A stretch of DNA of 64,000 nucleotides from Rhopalosiphum padi (taxonomy: Eukaryota; Arthropoda; Insecta; Hemiptera; Aphididae): positions 67,806,152 to 67,870,151 of the forward strand of contig NC_083597.1 in assembly GCF_020882245.1 (NCBI RefSeq), written 5' to 3'. The number at the start of each line of letters is the position of its first letter. Positions within the stretch are counted from its first letter, which is position 1. Of the stretch, positions 12,301-23,945 are shown piece by piece. Position numbers and translations under genes: made by a program. Under the pieces are notes generated by a model. It saw only the letters and a list, made by a program, of their open reading frames with translations, had not been told where the DNA came from and ran no database searches.

Positions 12301-15300
12301 ATAAGTCTAATATAGTTTGGTTAACTGATATAAAAATATATATTTTACGTATGATATTTGCTTCGTTAGCGCAAACCGGTTGCATGCGACCTCCGTTGAC
12401 GCTAAAATCGACGTGACCTATCTGAGGATACTCTCCGTAAACTCCAGAGTTCGTGTGTATAACCTCTACGAAATTAGCATCATCCTTCGTCAATCGAAAT
12501 TCATCCATCGTAAACAAATCTATCAGAGGTTTGGCTGGATCTAAACCTGTAACATTATTGTACGTATTTAATAATTAAAAAAAAATATATTTTCCTTAAA
12601 CTATTTTATACTACATATGCAACCATGTAATATGTGTTGCGTTTCTTACATAGTAATCAACTTATTCGCTCACATCTGAAAACATTAACTTGCCCAAGAA
12701 CCTAACCAAGAATAGGTATTTGAGTAATAGTAAGATAGGTACTATAGTGTTATTTGGTTCTTATATGTTATAAATTATAATATTCCTATAAGAATAATCT
12801 GTTTTAGACTGAACAGCTGCATTGAATTAATATATTATGTATATATGTATGGAAATTGGAAAGTATGAGTTTTTTGTTAATCTGCCATCGCCTTTTTGAC
12901 TGGTAAAAATGTAATTTTTCAACCTTGAGAATGATGGTTGCTGATAGATAATTGGATCTAGTTACTAATTTTGAGTAAAATATGTTTTAACTTTTTATTG
13001 TAATTCAAAAATGAATAAGACTTCGGTAGGGTAATTTTCCACTTAATATTTATATAAGTATTTTCTAGAGATTACATAGTTTTAAAACATTTTCTGGTAT
13101 TATTGAACTATTTATAGATCCTCAAAATATATAATTGGACATAAACGATTTGTTTTTGACAAAAACTAGTTCAAACTTCCGTAGTATATTATATAGTGTA
13201 TTACTAATAAAAAAATAAATTACTAATTGCATTATAAATACATAGTAAAAAAGGAAATATAAATAGACCGTCTCTGCTGAGAATCGTTTTTTGTATGCAG
13301 TTTCATCGAATTCAAATTTAACACATCCGTTACAGTGACCTATTCAATGACGAGGTACGCTTGACAACTAATATACAGTTTCTCCGGTTTTTTTTAACAT
13401 CTTATTTCGATACAAATAAATAAAAACAATATTTTTTTTCAAATGTAAAATAAAACGAAATTTTAGTGATAAACAAAAGTGATGCACTTAAGTATTTGCT
13501 TTTCAGAGTCAATTGTTTATAAATCATAACAAATTGATGTATTGATCGAGTAAATTGCAGGATGTCAATCATGGTGATTGAGCCTATTGCTGCAACATGG
13601 TTGAAACTTGAAAAATTCAATATCTACAAGCTACTTCTGTTGGTCGTTATTTTCCAGTTAACGCATATTGGGATCAATAGAAATTCAGTTATATATTCAG
13701 TTTCTTACGACTAATATCGAACAATTTTAATTATGTATAATAATTTTATAATTTTGTATATATTGCTGTAGTTTAATTTGTAGTATGCAGTATAAACAAA
13801 TATTACCCAGACACTATATGGAAATTAAACAAGTAGGTAGTTGAGTTTCGATTTACATGATATTAATTTAATTGGGTTCGGATTGATATAAGATTTTTGA
13901 GTTCAATCCAACTCAAATGAATAAAATAATATACGAATTTTCTAAATCATGATAGAATTTATTATTATATAGGTACGAGTGTTCGAGTGTATGGTTTTCA
14001 AAAACAACAACGAAAGTACGCGGTACTCGCAGGTGAGTATAGTGACTATAAATATTTAATTTTATTGTACGTTAAATTAGAGCAAACCACAAGCGTTCAA
14101 ATGGTGCTAAAAATAGGGGTAATCCGTATTTGCTCCCAAATTTCTAGAGTTAGCACCACGAACCACCTCACAGTCATAGATGGTTATTTTTAACTAATTA
14201 ATATGATTTTTTTTCTATAATTTTTTTTTTTTTTTGTACTAAAGCATCAACGTTCTTAACGATTTGTAATAATGATGAGTGTCCCAGCTAGTGATTTGTT
14301 TTTACTATCTACAACCTTTATTCCACAGTTATGTTGTTTCCGTTATGTTTTTATAAATATGTATTGTATACTTCTTGGTATAAATCAAACGCTATCTCAA
14401 CCCTACCTATCCTAATATCACCATCGTCGTATACTCACCGATGATCTTGTGCTGTCTCTCCGTCAAGTGATTGCTAATCATGCCGCATATGTGAGCCCCG
14501 AGACTGTGGCCAACGCAGTGTATATGATAAATGGAAGCGCCCGAATAAGTGAGATGGGCGTACAGTTGAGCGGTGCACTGACTCACTAACCGTGTGTTTC
14601 TTAGTGACGACAAGTAACAGGGATACACGGTCAACGGACTCCAATCCACCATGAACACGTTAAAGTCTCCACGCATCAAGTAGGCTGCGTGTAAAATTTA
14701 CCGCAATTATAACGATAGTTGTAATATAAAATTGATTTGATCGTTACGATTAATAATATTAACTGTATGTGTGTCTATATTATATGGTATTTATCATTAG
14801 CGTTACAAATAATATTAAATTACTACTACTACTACTAATAATAATAATAATATACTCGACAGATTAATAAGAAACGATAATATAGCATCATAAGAGTGCG
14901 ACTGTATAGATAGTTCCGCTTAATGTGATCATTGACTTATAGAACCAATCGTTTATTGGAAACACAAAATTTAAACCTGAAGCATATCAGATGTTTGTAA
15001 TTTTATTGATCTTTCAACGTTTTAATAAAACATATAACTGTATGTACCGAATAATTGAATTACTTTTATCTAGTAGATATTTAATAAATAATAGTAATTG
15101 AAATCCAAGCTGTTTAATTATCATCATAGTCATAACATAACTATTACCTATACAATTTTAGGATAATACAAAAATAAACTACAGATTTATGCCACGATCA
15201 AGCACAATAAACTGCCTATATTAATAGTTTTTTTTATCATAGAGGTTTTTTTTCAATGACATGCACACTGTGTTTTATTTTTATCATATACATAATAATA

Positions 15301-17062
15301 ATAATAACGAATAGATAAACGCAATTTTTATGGAATTAACCAGTCAATAGGATCAAAATGATCTGTGCAAACTCAATCACATCAAACGGAACTCACTATG
15401 TATAAAAGGTGTACTGCCATATCTGCAGTAATATAGCAACACTATAATCGAAATGACTGGTATGTATTATAATATTATTAAATTATTTTAAATACTGGTA
15501 AAATTGTTGAAGCCGCAAGTCCAAACATAATAGGTACGTTTAATAACCATTAAAATTTCAATAAATTATTTATAATAATATTATACAATATTTTATGTTA
15601 TAGAATATAAATTATAATATTGTCATCTCTCGTGAGATTAAAAAAATATATTACCATTTCTTAGTATGACCATGAGCTTATTATTTTCCGATCCGTTAAA
15701 CCCATGTATGACGATAACGTTCTTTTTATTTGGATTCCAACCACTATTATACAAAGACCACTTGTCTCTCATATCGATTTTAATCCTTCTTCTTAGATCA
15801 CTATTTATAAACACATATAATAGGAATACACAAATATATAATTGTATACAAACCAATAAACTATAAATGAAACGTTTGAGTGCCACAATATAGTACGTGA
15901 GTTTCAATCGTATGAAAATAAAAAATAAATAAAAAAAACACCTCGTGTACAAGTAAAACGTTACGTCGGGGTCTGGACACTGAAACGTTTGTTTGAATTT
16001 GCATCTCCAATAAGTCAAATCACTTGAACCGAAAAATATACCTGAAACTGTTTTTACAATAATTTTTATTGGTGTTGTTAATATACATAATATTCATAAT
16101 AATGGAGAAAAAAGACTCAGAACATTAATTTAGTGTGAATGCCCATTGAACAATGGAGTGTATTATTATGTATTTATTTTTAAGGTTAAACATTTATTGT
16201 AATACCCATTCGTAACGAATTGAAGACGGTTTCGATTCAACTGGAATAAAATGGTATGATGAATGTAATATTTATGTAGTATGTTGAATGTACCTACATA
16301 GATGGTGTGATATTTAAACAATAGATAAACACACATACATACACACACACGCACACGCGCATATATCCTAATAAGCACGTCATAATATAGTTTAAAAAAA
16401 AAATCCATACGATTCCTCGAATGTTTGGCAATAGTAATTATTCGGGTTAATCTAATCAATTTGATTTGTTTAAACAGTAATACACCGAGCCATGAAACAA
16501 TTAAACGTATATGTTTTTCATAAATAAACTAGGTAAAAGCGATAAGTAATACCAAATTACACGAAACGACGATGCAAGTACCACGACGTTTCGTAAATTA
16601 TGTATTTCAATACAATTGTCAATTACAATATAGTTGCTAACGAAATTATCGATATCGAAGAATATCAATGTTGGATATTATAACGTAATTAATAAAATAA
16701 GTTTTGATTAACAAAATAAACGGAAAAAATGACTATTAGGTGGACTCAGAATTTTCCGGATGAAATATGGAAATATTAGAAGATAATATTTTATATTTTA
16801 AAGAAAACGTGATTTTTGATGAAAGGTGCCCAATAGATTAACAAGTTGAAGAATGAGAAGAAATGAAGAATATAATACAAAGCAACAGAGCTATTGTTGG
16901 AAAAAATAAAATATCGTAGTAAATAATTATAAAGGTATATTTGTACTAAGATTAAAATTCATCTAATTTCAAGTGATAATAAATCAAGTTACCGTTGTTA
17001 ATGACTGAACATATTATCAATATCGAAATCACAGCTTCAATCACCACTGATTTCTTCATCAT
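6370..17062 (-). CDS. Secreted pancreatic-lipase-family enzyme (PLA1/lipase H-like), 6 coding exons
   Basis: Exons in transcript order are 16993-17062, 15942-16041, 15655-15785 (the acceptor could be 3 or 6 nt further upstream, all in frame), 14439-14684, 12349-12546 and 6370-6545. Every junction keeps the frame and gives about 306 residues. Exon 1 encodes a signal peptide (MMKKS then a hydrophobic run to VINN). Family landmarks follow: CPDPDVTFYLYTR; NVIVIHGFNGS (oxyanion region); RGDFNVFMVDWS; GHSLGAH with nucleophile Ser near 161; GLDPAKP with Asp near 185; GHVDFSVNGG..QPVC; and CSH with His near 255. The stop follows IPMGLQTPEW. The stretch between Asp and His is short, as in phospholipases A1 and lipase H rather than triglyceride lipases (inference). 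It should hydrolyse lipid esters outside the cell, perhaps in the gut. The last intron (6546-12348) carries a whole MULE transposon. The joining of the last exon rests on frame and motif only. Confidence 0.8.
7855..8005. repeat. Dispersed repeat, copy 1 (second copy 51545-51715)
   Basis: Both copies share, in the same orientation, AAAAG.TTAA.TTCCCACGAAT, a TTATAA.AAAATAATT stretch, TTATCGTTTAAAT, and then GAAC.TT with AAAATAATTTT. Similarity extends for about 150 bases with substitutions and small gaps. It is probably a fragment of an unidentified interspersed element. Confidence 0.45.
9505..9590 (-). repeat. Duplicated coding-like segment, copy A (copy B at 13296-13381)
   Basis: On the minus strand this reads in part GYCNECVKFEFDD; copy B reads GHCNGCVKFEFDE but is interrupted by stop codons. 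The two share the 20 bases TCATCGAATTCAAATTTAAC and an ATATACAG border. Both lie inside the lipase locus on either side of the MULE and of lipase exon 12349-12546. The paired cysteines recall the cysteine-bearing C-terminal part of insect lipases, so these may be relics of duplicated terminal exons. That is an inference; no clean splice sites were found for them. Confidence 0.35.
9655..9968 (+). repeat. MULE left terminal inverted repeat with tandem motif array
   Basis: It starts GGCTGCATCC and contains five or six irregularly spaced copies of a motif close to ACTAGTTGGGTCC, each followed by an AT-rich GAATTATTTTAGGTACTAC-like spacer. It ends near a T-rich run. The array copies are probably transposase-binding sites (inference). 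Confidence 0.75.
10181..11557 (-). CDS. MULE transposase with FLYWCH-type zinc finger
   Basis: The frame is uninterrupted, about 458 residues from the ATG at 11557 (MEDSNVMFS). Nine more in-frame codons with an upstream ATG at 11584 are possible. The N-terminus has a FLYWCH-like zinc finger: GYKFSFHK, RWRC, SCKSF, then NLTHNHNCD. The centre is a MULE transposase domain: FYVDGTF (first catalytic Asp), PLIFCLLPNKQ, YVDFEEAI (second Asp) and CRFHLGQSWW, the conserved CxxH with Trp. The downstream acidic residue was not pinned. The enzyme would bind the long terminal repeats and cut and paste the element, duplicating 8-9 bases. Most animal MULE copies are degraded; this one shows no stop or frameshift. 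Confidence 0.85.
   Translation of the reverse strand: MEDSNVMFSEKGKKIYIIEGYKFSFHKLLKNDIERWRCIHRSCKSFFKYNENQFIDQNLTHNHNCDSEKILNRQILNNNLKRKAQNDICEKPSKLLHAELKNNDIDTLTRYDCTLIKKNIHHARKNILPNIPQSYDEVHKVLNDLNIKTNKQENFLLINDNQYNIVIFCTVENLNFLCNNNTFYVDGTFKSCPKIFMQIFTIHTIHNNHYIPLIFCLLPNKQKEIYTQTFRMLCNECEKLNLKFLPQTIYVDFEEAIHNSILSVWPEINIKGCRFHLGQSWWRKIQNLGLTNEYKSNSELSKYLKYFFGLPFLHPEEVENCFIEDIMSLQPNDNKIREFTDYVFDNYINEESRFPPKIWSEFNASTMRTTNSCESFHSHFNSMFYTAHPNIYQFLEILKNVQIDTYIKMRSVEVMKKRNCILLKEKFIADNMNKKTAGIINRFDFVKLISYKFLPTNM
11985..12227 (-). repeat. MULE right terminal inverted repeat
   Basis: The reverse complement matches the left repeat: GCATCCGAGTTGGGTCCCGA, then fewer copies of the CTAGTTGGGTCC motif, then the inner unique part (CTGTAAAAAACATTTTTAACC on the plus strand). 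It is shorter than the left arm because it holds fewer motif copies. Confidence 0.75.
12236..12297 (-). pseudogene. Candidate alternative or relic lipase exon next to the MULE
   Basis: Downstream of lipase exon 12349-12546 the minus strand has TTATCAG| followed by an open segment encoding YCHIAKNSRGHTLYAFFTQ and ending CAG|GTATTC, a plausible donor. C, H and R-x-H-T-L-Y-A-F-F resemble the region around the catalytic His of insect lipases. The GT of the donor is the first dinucleotide of the MULE target duplication, so the insertion landed immediately after the exon. The true last exon (6370-6545) already supplies the CSH motif, so this is either an alternative exon or a dead copy. Confidence 0.3.
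13296..13381 (-). repeat. Duplicated coding-like segment, copy B
   Basis: This is the counterpart of 9505-9590, with stops and a small insertion. It lies between lipase exons 14439-14684 and 12349-12546. It appears to be a decayed duplicate. Confidence 0.35.
16329..16362. repeat. CA-rich microsatellite
   Basis: An imperfect run of AC/AT dinucleotides (ACACACATACATACACACAC then GCACACGCGC) within the first lipase intron. Confidence 0.7.
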
Positions 17063-17105
17063 AATTTCCACTCGGCCTTTAATTATTTTCGATTAATATA
17101 GGGTC
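17063..17105 (-). promoter_or_regulatory. Possible lipase core promoter
   Basis: Reading on the minus strand, TATATTAA lies about 35-40 bases upstream of the first lipase ATG and could act as a TATA-like element for a very short leader. This rests on position and motif only. Confidence 0.2.
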
Positions 17106-20100
17106 TTGGTAAACTGATCGTATAAATAATTGGTTATAATAACTCCAGTATTACCTAAAATTATGACAAGTACTAAAAAATATACATATATTTAAACCAT
17201 TATATAGATAATAACACATAGAATTAAATTAATACATAACTTAAAACTATTACAAATTTATTTTAAATAGGTATTATAATATAAACTTGCTATAAATATT
17301 TATTCGGGTTTTTTTCAATCTTTATAAAAACGTGACATCGAAAAATCAATATTTTTAAAATAAAATCCACAATCACGCTGTTATACACATATATGTTATA
17401 AATAACTTATAATTTTCCATTTTAATTTTCTAATGATAATTAAAATATTTCAATTTGATATTTAATAAAAATTATAATATAAATAATGCCACATCCTGAT
17501 CGATTTGATATGTAACAATAATAACAACACAATTAAGAAATATTCTCGTAAAAATTATAATAACATTTTAAAATATAAAATTCATAAAAATAATAACAAA
17601 ATTATCCATGTAAATATGTAATGTACTTTTGTGATAAAAATAACATTATTAAAACATATTTTGGTATTAATAGAATCAAGTAGGTAGAAATCACGACACT
17701 CATATAAAAAGTAAGGACAGGCTCTGAACGTCTACAAAAAATCATTCATACGATCAAGCGACATACTCAAGTTATATGAATGTCATGACCATGGCTGATG
17801 GATGTACGTATTTAAATCATTGTAGTATATAGTTATTTTATTGTTTCCTACTTAATTATGTACGAGGTGTATTGTATAACAAATTATTTATTGTTAGTTG
17901 TTAATATTTTAATAATAATTAATTTCCTCAATATTTTGTTATAAAAAGTTATCTGATGATGAACGACTATTACATTATAAACATTTTAAATTCGAAATAT
18001 GGTGAGAAAAATTGTGTAGGTAATTTGAAATAACAAACTTATTACGTTAATACATATTAAATCAACATCTTATTTTAATAACGATTTTCAATTCCTAATA
18101 TAAAACCATTTAGTTGTTATAGTTGTTCAGTCAGATAATTATAATATTCGCGAATATTTCTTTAAAAAAATCATTATTGATTTAAACTATTGTGTAATTA
18201 TATAATTGTATAACCAATGGAGTGGGAAAACTTGTTAGAATATTTTATTTTGTACATACGTAGGTAAAATTATTAAAAAAGAATAATACCTTGTTATATT
18301 TAATATAAATTATTTTACGTTTTTAATTTCAAACAATAAAAAAATAATTAATTATATAATTAATAAAACTTACGCAAACTCTAATATAGTTTTTATATTT
18401 AATTAAGTAGTATAACTTACGTTATTTTCATCTCTTCTTTTTTACTTTTTTATATAAATTTATAATATTTCCCATATTTATGTTTTTCATTCAATTAGGT
18501 ACTTAATAAAATACAATGTTTTACTTGATGATTTTGTCTGAAATGTAATTTTAATTATATGTAATAATTCTGTTATAAACTTATAAATAAAATAATATTA
18601 AAAGTTTATTCAAGCCATTCAAGGTATACATTTTTATTTAAAAAAAAATGGATATTTTTAAGTTTCTCGTAGTAGTACAAAAGTGAGAAATTTTACATAA
18701 TTGATGGTTAATTTAGTTTATTTTAGAAGAAATTAAAATTGATTAAAAATTAAGTTGAAAAATATTCTTGATTTTCATATTAAAATTATTATGAAAACTA
18801 TCTTTATGTCTATGTATATTTATATAATTGTGAAATAATCATTCAAATAAAATATTATTTAAATAATCTAATCTTCTAAATACAATTTTATTCGAGTGAT
18901 GATGCCCAAGTCTGATATATATGTATAATATATATACAATCCTTAGTTTAAATTGATTTCTATTTTTGGTTTTATTACTGTGTCGAGCAGATTATACATT
19001 ATGTGTCATAGATCTTTAAGTTTACATTACTTACTAGTTAATCCATATCATTGCATCGGTTTCACTCGTAAATATATTATCAACTTTAGATAAAATATAA
19101 TGACAGGAATTCAATCATTAATAAACTGCAACACACTAGGCTAACAAATAGATATTGATATATTATAACTTGAGTAATATTTATTAGAATAAAATTTACA
19201 AAATAATAAAGATTTTATAGATAAGATGCATTCGCTAGAAACTGTATTCGCTAAAAACCAACGACCATCACACCTATACAGACGTAAAGTTGTCAACAAT
19301 AGCAGCAAGGCATTAAATGTATTCTGTTCAAATATGTATACGGACCGATACATAGTATACGAAAATGATTAATCGGATTTGTGTTAGAAAATATATGTAC
19401 GCATTATATGAATACTAAAATTAATATTAATATTTAGCTGTCTAGTAAGTCTCTCTAGTTAGTTCTAGATAGATGTACATAAATTGATTAATGTAAAACT
19501 TAAAGTATACTAAGTTTAATGTTTATCACGTATTAAAAAGTTACAGATATTTTAATTTAAAGCCGATTGAGCAAATTACCAAAGTTCCTTTCAAAATTAC
19601 TTTTACAAGGACCTCTCATTACCGATGTAGCAGTATGGTGTACTATAGACACCTACAGACTAATCTATTAATATACTCATCCAAATCCTGGACTAATTAA
19701 AAAGCGCTAACATCTAGAAATTTATCTGGTGATCCTTCCCCCATCCTCAAAGCAACGTCAACGGACGGTGGTCGTTTGGGCGAAGGTAATAATTTTGGCC
19801 AAAAAAATAATAATCCGTTTGGGTAAATGAAATTATTTTTACCTATGCGGATGAGGTAAAACCTGGTGACAGATACGGATGATATCGTTGCTAATCATTA
19901 TTAATCACTATTATTGAAAACAAGATTACGATTCAGACATGATTTTGTTTAATTTAATTGTTGAGTATATGTATATTACAAGCATTTTCATACAATGCAA
20001 ATAGATTACTTTAAAATATACTAATTATATGAATTATATTATGTAATTTTATTTATTATTTTTTAACTGTAGATTACTACCTATCTTTATAATAATGTTA

Positions 20101-20414
20101 CTAATATCTATACCAATATTTCTTTTAAATAGGACTTATTATTGTATATTTCATATGATTTTTGTATAATTAATTGTTGAGAGCATTTTCATACTTATTC
20201 GCCCAAACGGTCTACCCCCATGTCAACGTTTGTGTCTTGATTTCAAAAATATCACATAAGAAAATGGTCAATAATAATGTTGAATGGTATTTTTATTTAC
20301 CTTTGGTCTACGAATTATTCCTCCACCCATGTACTATTGCGTTATCTAAGACGCATAACAATCATTTTCAACTAGCGATTTTGCTTAATATAAACTAATT
20401 ACAGATAGTAATAT
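17106..20414. other. Non-coding AT-rich DNA upstream of the lipase gene
   Basis: No coding exon is recognised. The only structured part is an imperfect inverted repeat near its right end (about 19756-20226), listed separately. Confidence 0.55.
19756..20226. repeat. Imperfect inverted repeat, MITE-like
   Basis: The left arm, AACGTCAACGG..GGTGGTCGTTTGGGCGAA (about 19756-19786), matches the reverse complement of about 20193-20226 (AACGTTGACATGGGGGTAGACCGTTTGGGCGAA). The 12-base core CGTTTGGGCGAA is identical in both. No target duplication was found, so the class is unknown. Confidence 0.35.
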
Positions 20415-20866
20415 TACAACGGCGTAACAAAACAATTTGGGCCCCTCTGCAAACATAAAAAATGGGCCCCTAAAATATTGTTTAGATAGGTATATTAGTT
20501 TAAAAACATTAATTTGATATAGGTAAACCAGTTATTTTAATTAAAATTTTGTTGTTTTATGATATAAATTTACAATATTTATTTAATATTACACAATTAT
20601 TACTTAATATATAAATAACTAAATTTTACTGAATTATTTAATTTAAATTTCTGTGATCTTCTAGCATTTTTTTGGGAAAACTTGTCAACTAACATGTTTA
20701 TATCTAAACTGTGCATAGACTAACACTAATTTAATTTGAAAAAAGCAATTATTCAATTGTTTTTTTCACGGGAATTAAATTTACTTTAACTAAAGGCACC
20801 AAATTACCGTGCCCCCCCCCCCCCCCACCGCAATGCGGTGTCTGCGGGCCTTCAGCTACGCCACTG
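20415..20866. mobile_element. hAT-like non-autonomous element
   Basis: The reverse complement of the right end is CAGTGGCGTAGCTGAAGGCC; the left end is CAACGGCGTAAC, a diverged form. Flanks AGTAATAT (20407-20414) and AGTAATAA (20867-20874) are a near-perfect 8-base duplication, typical of hAT elements. Near the right end there is a run of 15 C (20812-20826). No transposase was found. Confidence 0.5.
20812..20826 (+). repeat. Poly-C tract (15 C)
   Basis: An uninterrupted run of C within the hAT-like element. It is notable in AT-rich DNA and its exact length may be an assembly artefact. Confidence 0.8.
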
Positions 20867-22485
20867 AGTAATAATCATAAATAAAGAAGAAATATTGTAT
20901 ACTCACCAAAACAGAAGCGATTTGAATTTTTATACATTTCTTGTTCGTTTGTGTATATTATTATATCGGTACCTACTTGACCCATAAAGTTGCGCTCAAA
21001 TTCCGAAAGTTAGTATTCCGCGACTAGCACAGTGCGTATACGGTATACACCCCGACGATGCAATACGTAACTATATATATATTATGGATATCACTGCAGC
21101 TGTCGGTTCTACACACGATACAGAATTGTTGTAATAATATTCTAATCGGATATGAAGCGTTCAATATATATTCACAAATATCTCATTAAAAAAATTAATA
21201 CAAACCACGTAGTTTGTTGTATCGTTTTACTGCATCTCTATTCTCTATATAATATAGCTGTAGACCGTTTGACGACACATTTCGACGAACATAACAACAC
21301 TTACACGCGTACACACGTCATAATAATGCGGTTAACTATATTGAATTTTGTAACGAACGATTTGATATATCGAATAATATATTTGTATTGTATATTCTTA
21401 TTGCAACGTCGGCGTACCTACTCTATTGCCCATGGCGTATACAACAGTACAATGCGAATATTCGCGTTTCTCGCGCGTTTACATCCACCACTTCCCCCCA
21501 TCCCCACCCACACTCGAAGACGGGTCGGCAAATATCCGCGAACCTATAATTGATACACAAATACGATTTGAAATTTTGTGTATATTATACTATACTGTAT
21601 ACCATAGTCTATATCATACATTTATATAGGACACGCAGCCACACAGGATGCGCATCTCATCCGGCAAAATTAAACAACAGTAACAAACTAACAAATGTAT
21701 TTATAATCGACCCTACGTCCTCGGGCTGTAAGTACACAATATGATCGAGAAGGAATAGACACAGTAATTTATAATATCAACTATACAACATATTGTTAAC
21801 ACAATATCGTTTATTAATTACTGCAGTTACAAACATATTATGCTATTATAAACTGGGTAATTAAGATGGCCCAGATCTATACTTACTCTTAATCGCGATG
21901 TTATTGTTATAAAATTCGAATTGCTATGATAGTATTCAGCGTCATGGCAGTTATACATATAAAATGTAAAATCCTTCCACTGCTCTGTTGATTTGAATAT
22001 GCGTATTTTCCTCAGAAGTCACTAAATATTATATTATACCATACGGCTATGTATACGTATTATATGTCAAAAAATTCCATAGTATTTATTTTAACGAAGA
22101 ACATTATTGTAGTGGTAAATACTTATGGAATCTTTCTTCGAGAATTATAAAAAGGGTGTAATATTGTCACTGAAGACTTGGAAGCTACGAAAACTGCGTG
22201 TATGATATGTGTTATGATTGGGCTCACTGCCAAATAAATGTATATCTAGTTTTAGAGGTGGTAACGGTTAACAATCTTTTATGCCGTTTTTTTTTTTCAT
22301 TATACGCCACTGGTAGATGTGAAAACAATCGTTAGAATAATAAAATAATTGTATCCAATAAACATTCATCAAATCTATGTATACAATCTATATGGATTTA
22401 TTTTATGATATTATTATGAAGAAATAATAGAATACAAGTCCGTCGGAAATCAGTGTAATTTATTATCTCGGGGCCCAAAAATATT
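20867..22485. other. Non-coding, mildly CpG-rich at 20980-21560
   Basis: The 21.0-21.5 kb part has more CG dinucleotides than its surroundings (GACGATG, CGACGAAC, CGGGTCGGC, CGCGCG) and includes a 133-codon open frame beginning at an ATG (21152). Its peptide has no recognisable domain and no convincing codon bias. The part could hold a first exon or promoter, but I cannot support a gene. Confidence 0.35.
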
Positions 22486-22493
22486 TTCTAGTT

Positions 22494-22665
22494 CAGTGTT
22501 TTCCAACCTATGGGTCGTGACTCTTTGTGTTTATAAACTAATTGCGCAACTTTATTGATAATAATAAATAAAAAAAACCTAGGCATTTTTTTTTTTAGTG
22601 AGAGTCACGTACCTGACAAACAGTAAATTTGTGGGTCGCCATTACAAAATGGTTGGAAAACACTG
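22494..22665. mobile_element. hAT MITE with perfect 8-bp target duplication
   Basis: The ends are CAGTGTTTTCCAACC and GGTTGGAAAACACTG, a 15-base perfect inverted repeat. The identical octamer TTCTAGTT flanks the element at 22486-22493 and 22666-22673. Its 172 bp length and lack of coding capacity mark it as a miniature element mobilised in trans by a hAT transposase. Confidence 0.85.
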
Positions 22666-23399
22666 TTCTAGTTGTATATATGTTCTAGTACTGCACATAT
22701 CATGGACGTATACTCACATATTATATCTTCGTATGCGTATTCACAACCGTTTATACTTAGGTATAATTGTATAAACTTTGACCGAATTTTGATCGTCGTA
22801 CACATGTAATATTTAACCAAATATAGGTACCGAACGATTATTCGAGTTTTATAGTCACGAGAATTATTTGTTTGTATATTCGTGAGGGAGTCAAACCAAA
22901 GCGTTTTGAATAGATCATGAACAGATCAATCATCGTAAATACATCATACGCAACATTTCTTTTTGTTTGTGTTGTCTGTACACATATAAAACAATCATGT
23001 ACTTACTTACTTATAAAAAAGAATGAAAAACGTGCACATAATACATGGGTTTATAATATGACGTTTTTCTACCGATACATTATCGACAAAAGATTCACTG
23101 GAAAGATCATACATTACTCAGAATAAAAAAAAAACAAAGCATTTATTCATGATTTCGACTTCTCCGCGCAATTTAATACTAATTTCAACAGTTTTATGAA
23201 AGCAATAAGGCATTTTTTTATAATGGACTTACGTCTTTTTTGTCTAAAATTTCTATAATATGTTGGAGATACGATTTTTTCCAATAATATTATTATAGAG
23301 AATAAACTATACGTAGTCTACGGAAATATGCTAATTAGCTATTTAAAAAATACGACCGTTTTACCAATGATTTTAGAATCAAAATCTAAATCAAGGGAT

Positions 23400-23945
23400 A
23401 TGGTATTTTGCGCCAATTTTATTACCTGTAATTTACGGCACCCATAGGTAAACTTAAGTATGATGTAATTTGCGCTATATCTAAAAATTAATTTTGGTAA
23501 TTTGGACCACGACAGAAAACGAAATGAAATAATATGTAATCTGCGCCATACTTTTAACTTTAATTGTTGGAATTTAAGTATACTTATATACATTTATTTA
23601 TAATTATAATATGGCTGAGGGCTGACTTTTATATGTTTTTTTAATAACAGAAATTATACTTATATTTAATACTTTTTTTAAATCATTTTCTAAAAATGTA
23701 TAACTATTAAAACGAACTTGATTGATAAATGATTAAAAATACAATATGTTAATCTGCAAAAAAAATTGTTTAGTTACTTAAAGTAGCGCAAAATATAATT
23801 TTTAAAGATACAAGATGACAAAGATTAGATAATACCTTTTTATTTAGTTTTATGTGGCGCAAACTACAACCTTAAAAAGTGATGCAAATTACATAAATAT
23901 TTTTTGCTTTAGGTGGTTTTTGTCGCAAATTACATACGAAATAGT
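23400..23945. repeat. Bidirectional short-motif array, probable MITE or terminal-repeat pair
   Basis: On the left half, motifs like ATGTAATTTGCGC are repeated in forward orientation (about 23403, 23463 and 23538). On the right half the complement, GCGCAAA[CT]TACA or GCAAATTACATA, is repeated (about 23787, 23857, 23884 and 23933). The arrangement, arrays of one short motif in opposite orientation at two ends, mirrors the MULE terminal repeats at 9655-12227 but uses a different motif. The outer boundaries could not be fixed. Confidence 0.45.

Noticed and set aside
16166..16459. 97-codon minus-strand open frame between lipase exons
   Set aside because: It spans the CA microsatellite, lies inside intron 16042-16992 and is unrelated to lipases.
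21152..21553. 133-codon open frame starting at an ATG
   Set aside because: The peptide is low-complexity with no domain, signal or family; the length is attainable by chance in a CpG-shifted patch.
22917..23126. Open frame with a hydrophobic N-terminus resembling a signal peptide, possible second microexon gene
   Set aside because: No good donor follows the hydrophobic stretch and no downstream phase-matched microexons were seen.
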